Positions 38,314-47,269 of a stretch of DNA of 64,000 bases are shown here, piece after piece. The position numbers and the translations under genes are program-made. The notes beneath the pieces were generated by a model, which saw only the letters and a program-made list of their open reading frames with translations, had not been told where the DNA came from and made no database searches. This DNA comes from an uncultured Ectothiorhodospiraceae bacterium (lineage in GTDB: Bacteria > Pseudomonadota > Gammaproteobacteria > Nitrococcales > Nitrococcaceae), in contig CAJXSH010000004.1 of assembly GCA_913061005.1 (NCBI GenBank), positions 62,001-126,000 on the forward strand. The letters are read 5' to 3'. Position 1 is the first letter of the stretch. Each line of letters starts with the position of its first letter.

Positions 38314-39547
38314 GCCACCGGCCGGTGCCAATCCGCCGCCGACGGGCATCCGTGAGGCGGCCACGGTTCTGACGGCGACCACCGGGGCGCTGACATTCTC
38401 GGCCACCACGGCGCTTTTCCCGGCGGCGATCGCCCCGGCCATCGCCGACGCCATGGGCGTCTCGCCGTCGCTGATCGGCGTACAGATCAGCCTGCTCTAT
38501 CTTGGCGCGATGATCACCTCGCTGGTGGGCGGCGGCATCGCCCGGCGTCTGGGCGCCTGCCGGACCACGCAGTGGGCGGTGGCCATCTTCGGCATGGGTG
38601 GGTTACTGGCGGCGGCCGCCAATCTTTGGGTATTCCTGGCCGCCTCGCTATTGATCGGCTTCGGGTACGGACTCACCAACCCGGCGGCTTCGCATTTGCT
38701 CGTGCGGTTTACCGACCCGCGACGACGCGGTCTGGTGTTCGGACTCAAACAGACCGGGGTCCCCCTGGGCGGCGTGATCGCCGGGGCACTGGCGCCGCTA
38801 CTTGCCGTCAACTACGGCTGGCAGGCCGCCATGGCGGCCCTCAGCGTGCCGGCCATCGCCGCCATCGCGCTGCTGCAATGGCCGCGGGCACGTTGGGATG
38901 AAGACCGGCAACCGCGGGCCCGCTGGTTGGCCGCACCGCTCGAGGATATTCGACTGGTCTGGTCGATCCCGCCGATGCGAAAGGCGGCGATGGCCTCGTT
39001 CTGCTTTTCCACCACCCAGCTTTGCCTGACCGTCTTTACCGTGACCTTGCTGGTGGAGGACCTGAGCATCGGGCTGATCACCGCGGGTGGCATCATGGCG
39101 CTGGTGCAGATTAGCGGTGTCGCCGGTCGCATCGGCTGGGGATGGGTCGCCGATCGCACCGGCAACAGCCGCGCGACGCTGGGCGTGGTGGGGGGACTGG
39201 CCGCGGCGTTCGCCGGCGCGGTGACCCTGATGCGCGGCGACTGGCCCATCTGGCTGATCACCATGGTGCTTTGCGGGTTTGCCGCCGTTGCCCTGGGCTG
39301 GAATGGTGTCTACCTGGCCGAGATCACCCACCTGGCCCCGCGCGATCAGATCGCCCGGGCCTCCGGGGGGTCACTGGTGATCACCTTTGGGGGTGTGCTG
39401 TTTGGCCCGGCGGCGTTCACCGCCATCCATGGCGTGATCGGCGACTACACCACCACCTTTGCCGCCGTGGCGCTGAGCAGCCTGGTCGGTGCCTGGCTGG
39501 CCATCTCCAGCGGCCGCCGTGGCGGTCACGCCAACGTCGCCCAGTAA
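38300..39547 (+). CDS. major facilitator superfamily transporter
   Basis: The 415-residue protein has twelve predicted helices in two groups of six, with the MFS loop signature GGGIARRLGACRT between helices 2 and 3 and its echo WVADRTGNSR in the second half. The start is GTG 38300, inside the deacetylase gene, implying translational coupling. A link to polyamine or acetylated compound transport is suggested by this coupling only. Its 3' end overlaps the convergent micro-ORF by 22 bp. Confidence 0.82.
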   Translation: MATTEPPAGANPPPTGIREAATVLTATTGALTFSATTALFPAAIAPAIADAMGVSPSLIGVQISLLYLGAMITSLVGGGIARRLGACRTTQWAVAIFGMGGLLAAAANLWVFLAASLLIGFGYGLTNPAASHLLVRFTDPRRRGLVFGLKQTGVPLGGVIAGALAPLLAVNYGWQAAMAALSVPAIAAIALLQWPRARWDEDRQPRARWLAAPLEDIRLVWSIPPMRKAAMASFCFSTTQLCLTVFTVTLLVEDLSIGLITAGGIMALVQISGVAGRIGWGWVADRTGNSRATLGVVGGLAAAFAGAVTLMRGDWPIWLITMVLCGFAAVALGWNGVYLAEITHLAPRDQIARASGGSLVITFGGVLFGPAAFTAIHGVIGDYTTTFAAVALSSLVGAWLAISSGRRGGHANVAQ

Positions 39548-39627
39548 TCAAGCGCGACAAGCGCCAGGATGGTGACCAGCGTCAGCGCCAGGGTAATCCG
39601 GCTGTAGGGCGGTCGACCGGCGCTCAT
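39526..39627 (-). CDS. 33-residue single-helix membrane micro-protein coupled to the YeeE/YedE gene
   Basis: The short frame begins with ATG inside the TGATG that ends the YeeE/YedE gene and encodes MSAGRPPYSR, then a hydrophobic helix of about 20 residues (ITLALTLVTILALVALDYW) and ATLA. The positive N-terminus and the single helix are what is expected of a small membrane subunit. There is no separate ribosome-binding site, so it would depend on coupling. It could also be chance; conservation next to yeeE would decide. Confidence 0.5.
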   Translation of the reverse strand: MSAGRPPYSRITLALTLVTILALVALDYWATLA

Positions 39628-40832
39628 CAGTTGGCCATGCCGAATCGCGGGCGTAACGCCACACCCACGATCGACCCCAGAAAGCCGAATACAAACCAGA
39701 CCCAGCCATGGAGGCTGCCGGTGGCGATGCCACTGAAAAACGCGCCGATGTTGCAGCCAAAGGCCAGGCGAGCGCCGTACCCCATGCACAGACCGCCGAT
39801 CACCGCCGCCGAGACATTCCCCAGGCCCAGGCGGTTCTGGCTGCCGGCATTGAACCGGCCGGCCAGCCCGGCGGCCAGCATCGCCCCGAACAAAAGCCCC
39901 AGGGCCATCACCGAGGTGACATTGAGCAGGAGACTTTCAGACAGCACCCGCGCCGGATAGGCCCAGGTCCAGTACTCGAACTGTGCCATGTCGACGCCCA
40001 GCGCCTGCAGGGCCTTGGCCCCCCAGGCCGCAAAGGCAAATGTAATCCCCCACGGCGCGCCGGAGACCAGCAATGTCACCAGCCCCAATCCGGCGAGCGC
40101 CACCACGCCCCAGGCCAGTGGCCAGCCACCGGTGAACAGCGTCGACAGCCAGGCCCCCTCCGGACGCCAGGCGAGGGGCTCGGCGCTGCCGTGTCGCTCC
40201 TGCTCGACGGCCCGGACGGTCCAGATCAATGCCACCAGGACCGCGACCTGCAGCAGGATGCCACCGCCCGGCCCCAGGGCCCGGCCCAGATCCACCGGCC
40301 CCAGGCCGGGACTGGCAAGCCACCAGGGCAGGTGCAGGGTGCCGAGAACCGACCCCGCGACGAAGGCCGCCAGGGTGATCAGCATCTTGCGATTGCCCGC
40401 CCCGACGGTAAATAACGTCCCCGACCCGCAACCACCACCCAGCTGCATGCCCAGGCCAAACAAAAAGCTGCCCAGCACGATATAGCCGCCCACCGGGGCG
40501 ATGGCGCCATTGGCAAGCCCCAGGGCGGTGACCGGCATGTAGAGCACTGAGGCCAGAGCCAGGAGAATCAACTGCCCCCGCAGACCGCGGCTGCGGCGCC
40601 GGACAATAAAGTTGCGCCACCCGGCGGTGAAGCCGAACGCGGCATGATAGAGCGACACCCCAAGGCCGATGCCCACCGCGTAGAGCAAGACCATCCGCGG
40701 GGTCGCCGCCTGCCAGACCATGGCGCCCAGAACCGCTGTGGCGGCCAGGGTTGTCGCGACGACATAACGGTCGACACCCGCTTCGCGGGTGTCGTCTTGG
40801 GTCGGCTCGATGGCCTCGGCGAGGTTGCTCAT
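39627..40832 (-). CDS. YeeE/YedE (TsuA-type) thiosulfate transporter family protein
   Basis: The 401-residue membrane protein has about nine to eleven helices and two conserved cysteine motifs, GGGCGSGTLF in the first half and FGCNIGAFFSG in the second, which line the thiosulfate path in TsuA. It lies three bases after a secreted rhodanese gene on the same strand, which fits thiosulfate or sulfur-transfer metabolism. The N-terminal ~25 residues are polar. The substrate is inferred from family and neighbour. Confidence 0.88.
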   Translation of the reverse strand: MSNLAEAIEPTQDDTREAGVDRYVVATTLAATAVLGAMVWQAATPRMVLLYAVGIGLGVSLYHAAFGFTAGWRNFIVRRRSRGLRGQLILLALASVLYMPVTALGLANGAIAPVGGYIVLGSFLFGLGMQLGGGCGSGTLFTVGAGNRKMLITLAAFVAGSVLGTLHLPWWLASPGLGPVDLGRALGPGGGILLQVAVLVALIWTVRAVEQERHGSAEPLAWRPEGAWLSTLFTGGWPLAWGVVALAGLGLVTLLVSGAPWGITFAFAAWGAKALQALGVDMAQFEYWTWAYPARVLSESLLLNVTSVMALGLLFGAMLAAGLAGRFNAGSQNRLGLGNVSAAVIGGLCMGYGARLAFGCNIGAFFSGIATGSLHGWVWFVFGFLGSIVGVALRPRFGMAN

Positions 40833-40835
40833 CGA

Positions 40836-41789
40836 CTAGTTGAGCAGTTCAGTGAGCGCCTGTTGGCCCTGAGCCAGCGGCAGGGACGGGTCCTGGGTCC
40901 ACTCGGTCATCGACCCATCATAAAGGGCGACCGACTCGAGCCCGGCCACCTCCGAGAGCGCAAACCAGGCCGTCGCCGCCCAGTGACCCGTGTTGCAGAA
41001 CGACACCACCGGGCCGTCGCCGTCGATGCCGGCGGTCTCAATCAGGGACTCGACCCGGCCCCGGTCCAGAAAGCGGGCACTGCCGGCTTCGACCAGAAGC
41101 TGCTGCTCCAGGCTGGCGGCCCCCGGTATGGTCCCCGCGGCGCGGGCGGCCGGATGCTTGGCCTCGCCGCTGTACTGCGCCGCCGGCCGCGCATCCACCA
41201 GCTGGTCGCCGCCCTCGAGGGCCGCCTCGACCGCTGCGGTGTCCGCCAACAGCTCAGGCTGCAAGTCAACCGCAAAGTCGGCCGCCTGGGGCTGGCTGGC
41301 GCCGGTCGCCACATCACCACCGGCGTCCACCCAGGCCTGATAGCCGCCATTGAGGATGGCCACATCCTCATGGCCGAGGTACTTGAACGTCCAGTAAACC
41401 CGGGCCGCGCTGCCAAAATCGGTCGAGTTCACACCCGCCGGCACGATCACCACCGAGTCATCGTTGTCCACACCCAGTGATCCGATCAGATTGCTGACCC
41501 GCTCGACCGGGGGCAGCTTGCCGGGGACGCCGTCCTGGGCCTCACGCCAGCCGGCACCGGTATATGAGGCATACACCGCACCCGGAATATGGCCGGCGGC
41601 GAAGGTCTCGGCGTTGCTGCCATCGATGGCCGAGCGGACATCGATAATGGCCAGATCCGGATCATCCAGGTTGGACGCCAGCCAGTCCGTATCCACCAGG
41701 GGCGTGACAGCGGGCCCGGCATGGGCGGCACTGGTCAGCGCCAGCAGACCGGCCGAGAAGGCCGTTGTCAGTAAAGCTCGGGTATTCAT
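40836..41789 (-). CDS. periplasmic sulfurtransferase with two rhodanese domains
   Basis: The 317-residue precursor has a signal peptide ending in SAAHA and two rhodanese domains. The C-terminal domain carries the active-site loop VSFCNTGHWAATAWF with the persulfide-forming Cys; the N-terminal domain (VDTDWLASNLDDPDLAIIDVR) lacks a cysteine and is structural, as in TST/SseA. ATG 41789 follows GGAG at eight bases. It probably handles thiosulfate outside the cytoplasm and feeds the coupled transporter. Confidence 0.9.
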   Translation of the reverse strand: MNTRALLTTAFSAGLLALTSAAHAGPAVTPLVDTDWLASNLDDPDLAIIDVRSAIDGSNAETFAAGHIPGAVYASYTGAGWREAQDGVPGKLPPVERVSNLIGSLGVDNDDSVVIVPAGVNSTDFGSAARVYWTFKYLGHEDVAILNGGYQAWVDAGGDVATGASQPQAADFAVDLQPELLADTAAVEAALEGGDQLVDARPAAQYSGEAKHPAARAAGTIPGAASLEQQLLVEAGSARFLDRGRVESLIETAGIDGDGPVVSFCNTGHWAATAWFALSEVAGLESVALYDGSMTEWTQDPSLPLAQGQQALTELLN

Positions 41790-41869
41790 GGTTTGATCTC
41801 CGGTCGCTCTGGGCTTGTCTATCGGTGATGCCAAGGCTACCGGAGTCGCTCAGCCAGCAAAGGAATGAT

Positions 41870-41899
41870 TTGTCTTATCGATAGGCCTTTCGGTTATAT
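41870..41899 (+). promoter_or_regulatory. sigma-70-type promoter of the candidate small RNA
   Basis: TTGTCT (41870-41875) and TTATAT (41894-41899) are 18 bp apart; TATATA one base on is an alternative -10. The predicted start, about 41907, coincides with the first stem of the RNA. Confidence 0.6.
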
Positions 41900-41906
41900 A
41901 CGATTA

Positions 41907-42046
41907 ATGACCGAGAAGCACAACTGGTCATCCTGCGACGCTATTCCCAGTCTTCATAAGAGGACCTATCATTTCATCCGAATTCGGAGCCAAGGGCTCC
42001 TATCGACTCTCCTCCTCTTGGCCGGCCGCAAAGCCGGCTTTTTTTT
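41907..42046 (+). ncRNA. candidate ~140-nt small RNA
   Basis: No protein frame fits this interval, yet it has a promoter, internal secondary structure and a strong terminator. Stem 1 pairs ATGACC (41907-41912) with GGTCAT (41926-41931); a palindrome CCGAATTCGG overlaps stem 2, GGAGCC/GGCTCC (41986-42000, loop AAG); then comes an unpaired CU-rich segment CTCTCCTCCTCTT (42007-42019), complementary to ribosome-binding sites; a terminator hairpin closes it. This is the layout of a trans-acting regulatory RNA. It matches no RNA family I can name. Confidence 0.6.
42021..42046 (+). terminator. Rho-independent terminator of the small RNA
   Basis: GCCGGC (42021-42026) and GCCGGC (42033-42038) pair around CGCAAA and are followed by eight T. 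Confidence 0.9.
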
Positions 42047-42081
42047 GCCCGGCCAAAATGTATGGCCTGCCCTGGGGTTGG

Positions 42082-42975
42082 TCAGGCGAACCATCCCTGG
42101 ATCCGCGGCAGAAGCCGGCCCAGCTCACCGCCCATCAACGCGAAATCCGCATCGAAGCGCTCGGCTGCCGAGTCGGCCTCGCGGTCGCCGGCGTCGGATT
42201 GCACCACATCGGTGGCGCGCAAGCGCTTGACCGACAAATCGGCATCGAGCACCAGGTTGAGCCGGCCATCCCAGGTCAGCGACAGGCGCCGCAGCCGCTT
42301 GCCGGCTTTGACATGGGCGCGCATCTCGGCGCTGCGAAGATCCTGACGCTTGCAGCGAATCTCGGCGCCCTCGCTGCGCGGGTCTTCGAAAATCGCCTCC
42401 TCGCCGGGCTCGACATCGCCGGGAAAGCGGTCATGGGCCAGCCACTCGGTCATCACCTGATTGGGGGCGCTATCGGTCTGCAGCGGTCGGACCGGCAGAC
42501 TGCCGAGCAATGCCCGCAGATCCTCGACCAGGGTTTCGGCCTCCCGCCAGCTAGCGGCATCCACCACCAGCCATCGGCCCTGAAGGTCAAAATACGCATA
42601 GCAGCGCTTGCTGCGGGTAAACGCCCGGGGCAGGAGTTCCATGGTGATTTCTTCTTTCAGACGGGCCCGCTCCCGCCGCCCCAGCGGCCGGCCCATGGCG
42701 TCCTCGCGCTCTGAAGCCCGCGTCTCGGCGGTTTCGTTGACCACCGCCGGCGGCAAGACACGGGTCTCGGTCTGAAGACAGATCATCAATCGCTGGCCGC
42801 TGGCGTGGACAAGCGTCTCGCCACCGGGCACAAGCGGCGGCACCCAGCCCCGCGACTCGGGATCATGCCCGCCGACGGGGTGAAAGACGCCGGCCTGGAG
42901 TTTTTCCTCGAGACTCTCCGGCTCCAGGTGAAAGCCATCGGCGAGTTGATAGACGCAGAGATTGCGAAACCACAT
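42082..42975 (-). CDS. rdgC: recombination-associated protein RdgC
   Basis: RdgC is a ring-shaped DNA-binding protein that limits RecA filament formation. The 297-residue protein begins MWFRNLCVYQL, has the conserved block RERARLKEEITMELLPRAFTRS and SKRCYAYFD, and the late AEIRCKRQDLRSAEMRAHV, all typical. It is a single gene; upstream purK is on the same strand 41 bp away. Confidence 0.95.
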   Translation of the reverse strand: MWFRNLCVYQLADGFHLEPESLEEKLQAGVFHPVGGHDPESRGWVPPLVPGGETLVHASGQRLMICLQTETRVLPPAVVNETAETRASEREDAMGRPLGRRERARLKEEITMELLPRAFTRSKRCYAYFDLQGRWLVVDAASWREAETLVEDLRALLGSLPVRPLQTDSAPNQVMTEWLAHDRFPGDVEPGEEAIFEDPRSEGAEIRCKRQDLRSAEMRAHVKAGKRLRRLSLTWDGRLNLVLDADLSVKRLRATDVVQSDAGDREADSAAERFDADFALMGGELGRLLPRIQGWFA

Positions 42976-43016
42976 CGGTCTAGGACGTTCCTTTGATCAG
43001 GGGCTGAAAGTGTGTG

Positions 43017-44156
43017 CTATCGAGCGGTCAGGGCCGCCCGCGCGGCAAGTGCCCGGCGTTCGGCGTCCGCCCGGTCCCGACCCACGGCGGTGAGATGTCC
43101 CATCTTGCGGCCGGGGCGGGGATCGGCCTTGCCGTAGAGATGCAGGTTGACGCCCGGGTCTCGCAACGCCGCCATCCAGTCCGGGGTGCCCCGGGCCCAG
43201 CCGTCGCCCAGCAGGTTGGCCATCGCCGTGGGGACGCGGCGCGCGGTCGATCCGAGGGGCAGTCCGCAGACCGCCCGCAGCTGTTGATCGAACTGGCTGC
43301 TCGGGCAGGCCTCGATGCTCAGATGGCCGGAGTTGTGCGGCCGGGGCGCGAGCTCGTTGACCAGCAACGAGCCATCGCGGGTGAGGAACATCTCGACACA
43401 CAGCACACCCACAACATCCAGGGCATCCATCACGGCGGCGGCCATCTCACGGGCTGCGGCGGTCTGCGCCGGCTCGAGGGGCATGTCGGCGATGGACAGA
43501 TCGAGGATGTGATTGACGTGCCGGTTCTCGATCACACCAAAGTCGGCGAGGCTTCCATCCACGCCCCGCGCTGCCACCACCGAGACCTCGGCGGCAAAAT
43601 CCACTCGTCCCTCGAGGACCGCCGGTTGCTTGCCGATCTCTGCCCAGGCCTGCTCGAGATCGGTTTGCGCCTCGATGCGAACCTGGCCCTTGCCGTCATA
43701 ACCAAACCCTGCGGTCTTGAGGATGGCGGGCCGGCCGATCGTCTCAACGGCGTGATCGAGCTCAGCCGACGTCTCCACCGCCTGAAACGGTGCGGTGGGC
43801 AAGCCGGCGGCGGCCAGCGCGCGCTTCTCGCGCAGCCGGTGCTGGGTGGTATAGAGCACCTCGCCATCGGGCCGAACCGGGGCATGGGCCGCCGCGACCC
43901 GGGTGGCCTCGAAGGGGATGTTCTCGAACTCGAAGGTGACGACGTCCACGCCACGGGCGAACCGGTCGATGGCATCCAGATCGGTGAACGGCGCATCCAC
44001 CGCCTCATCGGCGATCTGCCCGGTGGGCGTGTCGGCGCCCGGCGCCAGGGTATGCACCCGATAGCCCATGCGGCGTGCGGACTGCGCGAGCATCCGCCCG
44101 AGCTGACCACCGCCCAGGATGCCAATGGTTGCGCCGGGCAGGATCGGCCGGGTCAA
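43017..44156 (-). CDS. purK: 5-(carboxyamino)imidazole ribonucleotide synthase
   Basis: PurK is an ATP-grasp enzyme that makes N5-CAIR from AIR, bicarbonate and ATP in purine synthesis. The 379-residue protein begins [15 protein letters not shown] and contains the ATP-grasp blocks [12 protein letters not shown] and [18 protein letters not shown]. The start is TTG 44156 inside TTGA, overlapping the purE stop, with GAGGAGG about nine bases upstream. It completes the phaC-purE-purK string on the minus strand. Confidence 0.95.
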   Translation of the reverse strand: MTRPILPGATIGILGGGQLGRMLAQSARRMGYRVHTLAPGADTPTGQIADEAVDAPFTDLDAIDRFARGVDVVTFEFENIPFEATRVAAAHAPVRPDGEVLYTTQHRLREKRALAAAGLPTAPFQAVETSAELDHAVETIGRPAILKTAGFGYDGKGQVRIEAQTDLEQAWAEIGKQPAVLEGRVDFAAEVSVVAARGVDGSLADFGVIENRHVNHILDLSIADMPLEPAQTAAAREMAAAVMDALDVVGVLCVEMFLTRDGSLLVNELAPRPHNSGHLSIEACPSSQFDQQLRAVCGLPLGSTARRVPTAMANLLGDGWARGTPDWMAALRDPGVNLHLYGKADPRPGRKMGHLTAVGRDRADAERRALAARAALTAR

Positions 44157-44632
44157 GGCAGCTCGTCCTCCTCGACCTTTTGCGCCTGTTGCCGCCGAAA
44201 GGCATCGAGCCGCTCGGCCAGATCGGCATCATCGACAGCGAGCAGTGATACAGCGAAAAGCGCCGCATTGCGGGCCCCGGACTCACCGATTGCAAAGCTG
44301 GCCACCGGCACCCCACCGGGCATCTGCACGATTGAGAGCAACGAATCCAGCCCCTTCAGCGCCCGGCTCTGGACGGGCACACCGAGCACCGGCACCGTGG
44401 TCTGTGCCGCAACCATCCCGGGCAGATGGGCCGCGCCGCCGGCGCCGGCGATGATGGCGCGCAGCCCCCGCTCACGGGCCGAGGCGGCGTATTCATTCAT
44501 TCGTGCCGGGGTGCGATGGGCCGAGACGATGCGGCATTCATGGGGGATACCGAAGTCCTTGAGCACCGCATCGGCATGGGCCATGGTCTCCCAGTCCGAG
44601 CGGCTGCCCATGATCACGCCAACCTTTGGCAT
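44153..44632 (-). CDS. purE: N5-CAIR mutase, PurE catalytic subunit
   Basis: PurE converts N5-CAIR to CAIR, the step after PurK. The 159-residue protein has the class I signatures [20 protein letters not shown] and [15 protein letters not shown] 44632 gives the usual N-terminus MPKVGVIMG; a second in-frame ATG at 44644 lies within the phaC stop region and would couple translation to phaC. Which one is used is not decided by a clear ribosome-binding site. It overlaps purK by four bases. Confidence 0.94.
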   Translation of the reverse strand: MPKVGVIMGSRSDWETMAHADAVLKDFGIPHECRIVSAHRTPARMNEYAASARERGLRAIIAGAGGAAHLPGMVAAQTTVPVLGVPVQSRALKGLDSLLSIVQMPGGVPVASFAIGESGARNAALFAVSLLAVDDADLAERLDAFRRQQAQKVEEDELP

Positions 44633-44636
44633 GGCA

Positions 44637-46436
44637 TCAACCATTGGCCGGCGCCTTGACGTAGCTGCCCGGTGCATCCTCGATGGCCTTGAGCTTGCCA
44701 TCGCCGGGGACCCGCGCGGGCACCTTGCCGCCCTGCTTGGGCTGGAGCCACTTGACCCAGTCCAGCCACCAGGAACCCTCATGGTGCTCGGCGCCTTCGA
44801 ACCAGGCATCCGGATCGGCCGGCGTGTTGCGGTTCAGCCAGAAGCCGTACTTCTGCTTCTCGGGCGGGTTGATCACACCGGCGATATGGCCCGAGCCACC
44901 GAGCACGAACCGGGTCCGGCCACCCAGCAGCCTGGAGCCGCGGTAGCAGGCGTGCCACGGCGCGATATGGTCTTCCTTGGCCGAGACAAAATAGGACGGC
45001 ACCTGGACCTTGCCCAGGTCGATGGGCACGCCGCCAAGCTCGATGCCGCCCGGCTCGCGCAGCTTGTTCTCGAGATACATCTTGCGCAGATAAAAGGCAT
45101 GCATCCGCGCCGGCATGTTGGTGGAGTCCTGGTTCCAGAACAAAAGATCAAAGGGGAAGGGGTCTTCGCCTTTGAGGTAGTTGTTGACGAAAAACGACCA
45201 GATCAGATCGTTGGAACGCAGGCTCGACATGGTACTGGCCATCTGGTTGCCGGTGAGATAGCCGCGCTCGTTCATCTGCTTCTCAAGGGCGTTGAGCTGC
45301 TCCTCGTCGATGAACACCTCGAGCTCACCCGGGCTGTCGAAATCCAGCAGGGTGGTCAGGAAGGTGGCGCTGTTGACCCCCTTCTCGCCACGTTCGGCCA
45401 TATAGGCCAGTGTCGAGGCCAGAAGCGTCCCGCCCAGGCAATAGCCGACGATGTTGACATCGCGCTCGCCGATCGCCTGTTCGACCGCGTCCAGCGCCGC
45501 CAGCGGCCCCTGGGTCATGTAATCCTCGAAGGATTTGCCGGCGAGATCCTCGTCCGGGTTGCACCACGAGATCACAAACACCGTATAGCCCTGCTCGACC
45601 AGCCATTTGACCAGCGAGTTCTTCGGCCGCAGATCAAGGATGTAGTACTTGTTGATCCAGGGCGGGACGAACAACAGCGGCCGCCGGGCGACCTCCTCGG
45701 TGGCCGGGGCGTACTGGATGAGCTGCATGAGCTCGTTCTGATAGATGACCTTGCCGGGGGTGACGGCCAGATCCTCGCCCACCTGGAACGCCTCGGGGTG
45801 CGTCTGCCGGATCTTGAGCTGGCCATTGCCCCGCTCCAGGTCCTCGAGCAGCTTGTTCAGTCCATCCAGCAGGTTCTGGCCGCGGGTCTCCACGGTCTTC
45901 TCCAGCACCTCGGGGTTGGTGGCCAGAAAGTTGGATGGCGAGGTGGCGCTGATGAACTGCCGGGTGTAGAAGTCGATCTTGCGTTTGGTCTTCTCATCCA
46001 GGCCTTCAACATTGTCCACCGTGTGATGCAGATAGTCGGCGGTCAGCAGATAGGACTGCTTGATGAAGTCGAAAAACGGGTTGTCCTCCCAGCCCTCATG
46101 GGTGAAACGCTTGTCCCCCTTATCGGGCTGCCGCACCGGCTCGCTTTCAACCCCCATCATCCTCAGGGTCTGGTTCTGCATCAGCGCCATGTAGTCCTGC
46201 CAGAAGGCCATCTGCGCCTGCACCAGCTGGGCCGGGTCCGCCATCAAACGGGCATAGAGGTCCTGGAAGAGCTTGCTCATGTGCAGCGCATCGTCCATTG
46301 ACAGCTGCTGGCCCGATTCCTGGCGGGCAATGAAGTCCTTGACCAGCTGTTGACTGCGCTCGGCGATCTCCGACAGCGAGCGGGTCAGTTCGTTGGGGTC
46401 GATTGTGACGGCTTCGGTATCCTTGTGTTCCGACAT
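44637..46436 (-). CDS. phaC: class I poly(R)-hydroxyalkanoate synthase
   Basis: PhaC polymerises 3-hydroxyacyl-CoA into storage polyester. The 599-residue enzyme has the N-terminal class I domain, the lipase-like box with nucleophile Cys333 (GYCLGGT), the catalytic Asp in [10 protein letters not shown] and the His in [24 protein letters not shown] is also diagnostic. No phaA, phaB or phasin gene is nearby, and purE follows directly, an unusual arrangement. GGAGG lies about ten bases before the ATG. Confidence 0.96.
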   Translation of the reverse strand: MSEHKDTEAVTIDPNELTRSLSEIAERSQQLVKDFIARQESGQQLSMDDALHMSKLFQDLYARLMADPAQLVQAQMAFWQDYMALMQNQTLRMMGVESEPVRQPDKGDKRFTHEGWEDNPFFDFIKQSYLLTADYLHHTVDNVEGLDEKTKRKIDFYTRQFISATSPSNFLATNPEVLEKTVETRGQNLLDGLNKLLEDLERGNGQLKIRQTHPEAFQVGEDLAVTPGKVIYQNELMQLIQYAPATEEVARRPLLFVPPWINKYYILDLRPKNSLVKWLVEQGYTVFVISWCNPDEDLAGKSFEDYMTQGPLAALDAVEQAIGERDVNIVGYCLGGTLLASTLAYMAERGEKGVNSATFLTTLLDFDSPGELEVFIDEEQLNALEKQMNERGYLTGNQMASTMSSLRSNDLIWSFFVNNYLKGEDPFPFDLLFWNQDSTNMPARMHAFYLRKMYLENKLREPGGIELGGVPIDLGKVQVPSYFVSAKEDHIAPWHACYRGSRLLGGRTRFVLGGSGHIAGVINPPEKQKYGFWLNRNTPADPDAWFEGAEHHEGSWWLDWVKWLQPKQGGKVPARVPGDGKLKAIEDAPGSYVKAPANG

Positions 46437-46462
46437 AGCGACGGCCCTCCGGGCACAAATGG

Positions 46463-47269
46463 GTGACAGCGATCATACGGCACCGCGACAAAACCTCACA
46501 AACCGGCTCGACACCCCCGGTGGTGGCAGCCACCCCCGCCCGGGCCGCCGAGGCGACCGCGCTCGCCGCCTCGATCGGCACCCGGGCGGTCAATCAGCCG
46601 CCGCCATCCGGTTACTGGCTGGAACTCGCCGAACCGGGGCTGACGCTGGTCAGCGACACAAGACCGCCGATGCGGCTTCGGGTGGATTTTCTTGCCGGTG
46701 CCCAGGGCTATCGCACGGCCCGGCGCGGGCAGCAACGCGAGCTGGTGGCCCGGGCCTGCGGCCTGTCCGGCCACAAACCCCGCCTGCCGATCATCGACGC
46801 CACCGCCGGACTGGGACGGGATGCCTTTGTGCTGGCAAGCCTCGGCGCCAGAGTCGAGTTGTTCGAGCGCGACCCGGTGGTGCATGCCCTGCTCGCCGAC
46901 GGCCTGACGCGGGCCCGCGAGAAGTTGCCCGAGATCATCCAGCGCATGACCCTGTCTCTGGGGGATGCGCGGCAGACCGGCGCCGAGCGGCGGGCCGGTT
47001 CGCCTCTGGCCGTCTATCTCGACCCCATGTATCCGGGCCGACGCCGGGCCGCCGCCGGCAAGGAGCTCGCCATGCTGCAGGCCCTGTTGCCGGCGCCCGA
47101 TGATGAACAGGCGCTTCTGGACTGGGCGCTGTCACTGGCCCCGCAGCGGGTTGTGGTCAAACGCCAGCGCCGGGCCCGGCCCCTCGCCGGGCGAGCGCCG
47201 GATCACCAGCTGACGGGGCGGAGCACCCGGTTCGACATCTACCGCCCGTCAAAGGGGGCGGATGGCTGA
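46463..47269 (+). CDS. rsmJ: 16S rRNA (guanine1516-N2)-methyltransferase RsmJ
   Basis: RsmJ (YhiQ) methylates G1516 of 16S rRNA using S-adenosylmethionine. The 268-residue protein has the family blocks VDFLAGAQGYRTARRGQQRELVARACG, the SAM motif IIDATAGLGRDAFVLASLG and YLDPMYPGRR, where the DPMYP motif is characteristic. The start is GTG 46463, 26 bp from the divergent phaC start, with no strong ribosome-binding site. Its last 31 bp overlap the end of the convergent hypothetical gene. Confidence 0.92.
   Translation: MTAIIRHRDKTSQTGSTPPVVAATPARAAEATALAASIGTRAVNQPPPSGYWLELAEPGLTLVSDTRPPMRLRVDFLAGAQGYRTARRGQQRELVARACGLSGHKPRLPIIDATAGLGRDAFVLASLGARVELFERDPVVHALLADGLTRAREKLPEIIQRMTLSLGDARQTGAERRAGSPLAVYLDPMYPGRRRAAAGKELAMLQALLPAPDDEQALLDWALSLAPQRVVVKRQRRARPLAGRAPDHQLTGRSTRFDIYRPSKGADG

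Noticed and set aside
41907-42046. Small coding gene starting at ATG 41907 in the candidate RNA
   Set aside because: The frame has no ribosome-binding site and no stop before the terminator, so it is unlikely to be translated.
43014-46301. 1095-codon open frame on the plus strand
   Set aside because: It runs antisense to purK, purE and phaC, all of which have complete catalytic motifs. The product is low-complexity in Gly/His/Leu/Arg and has no domain; it is a GC-rich shadow frame.
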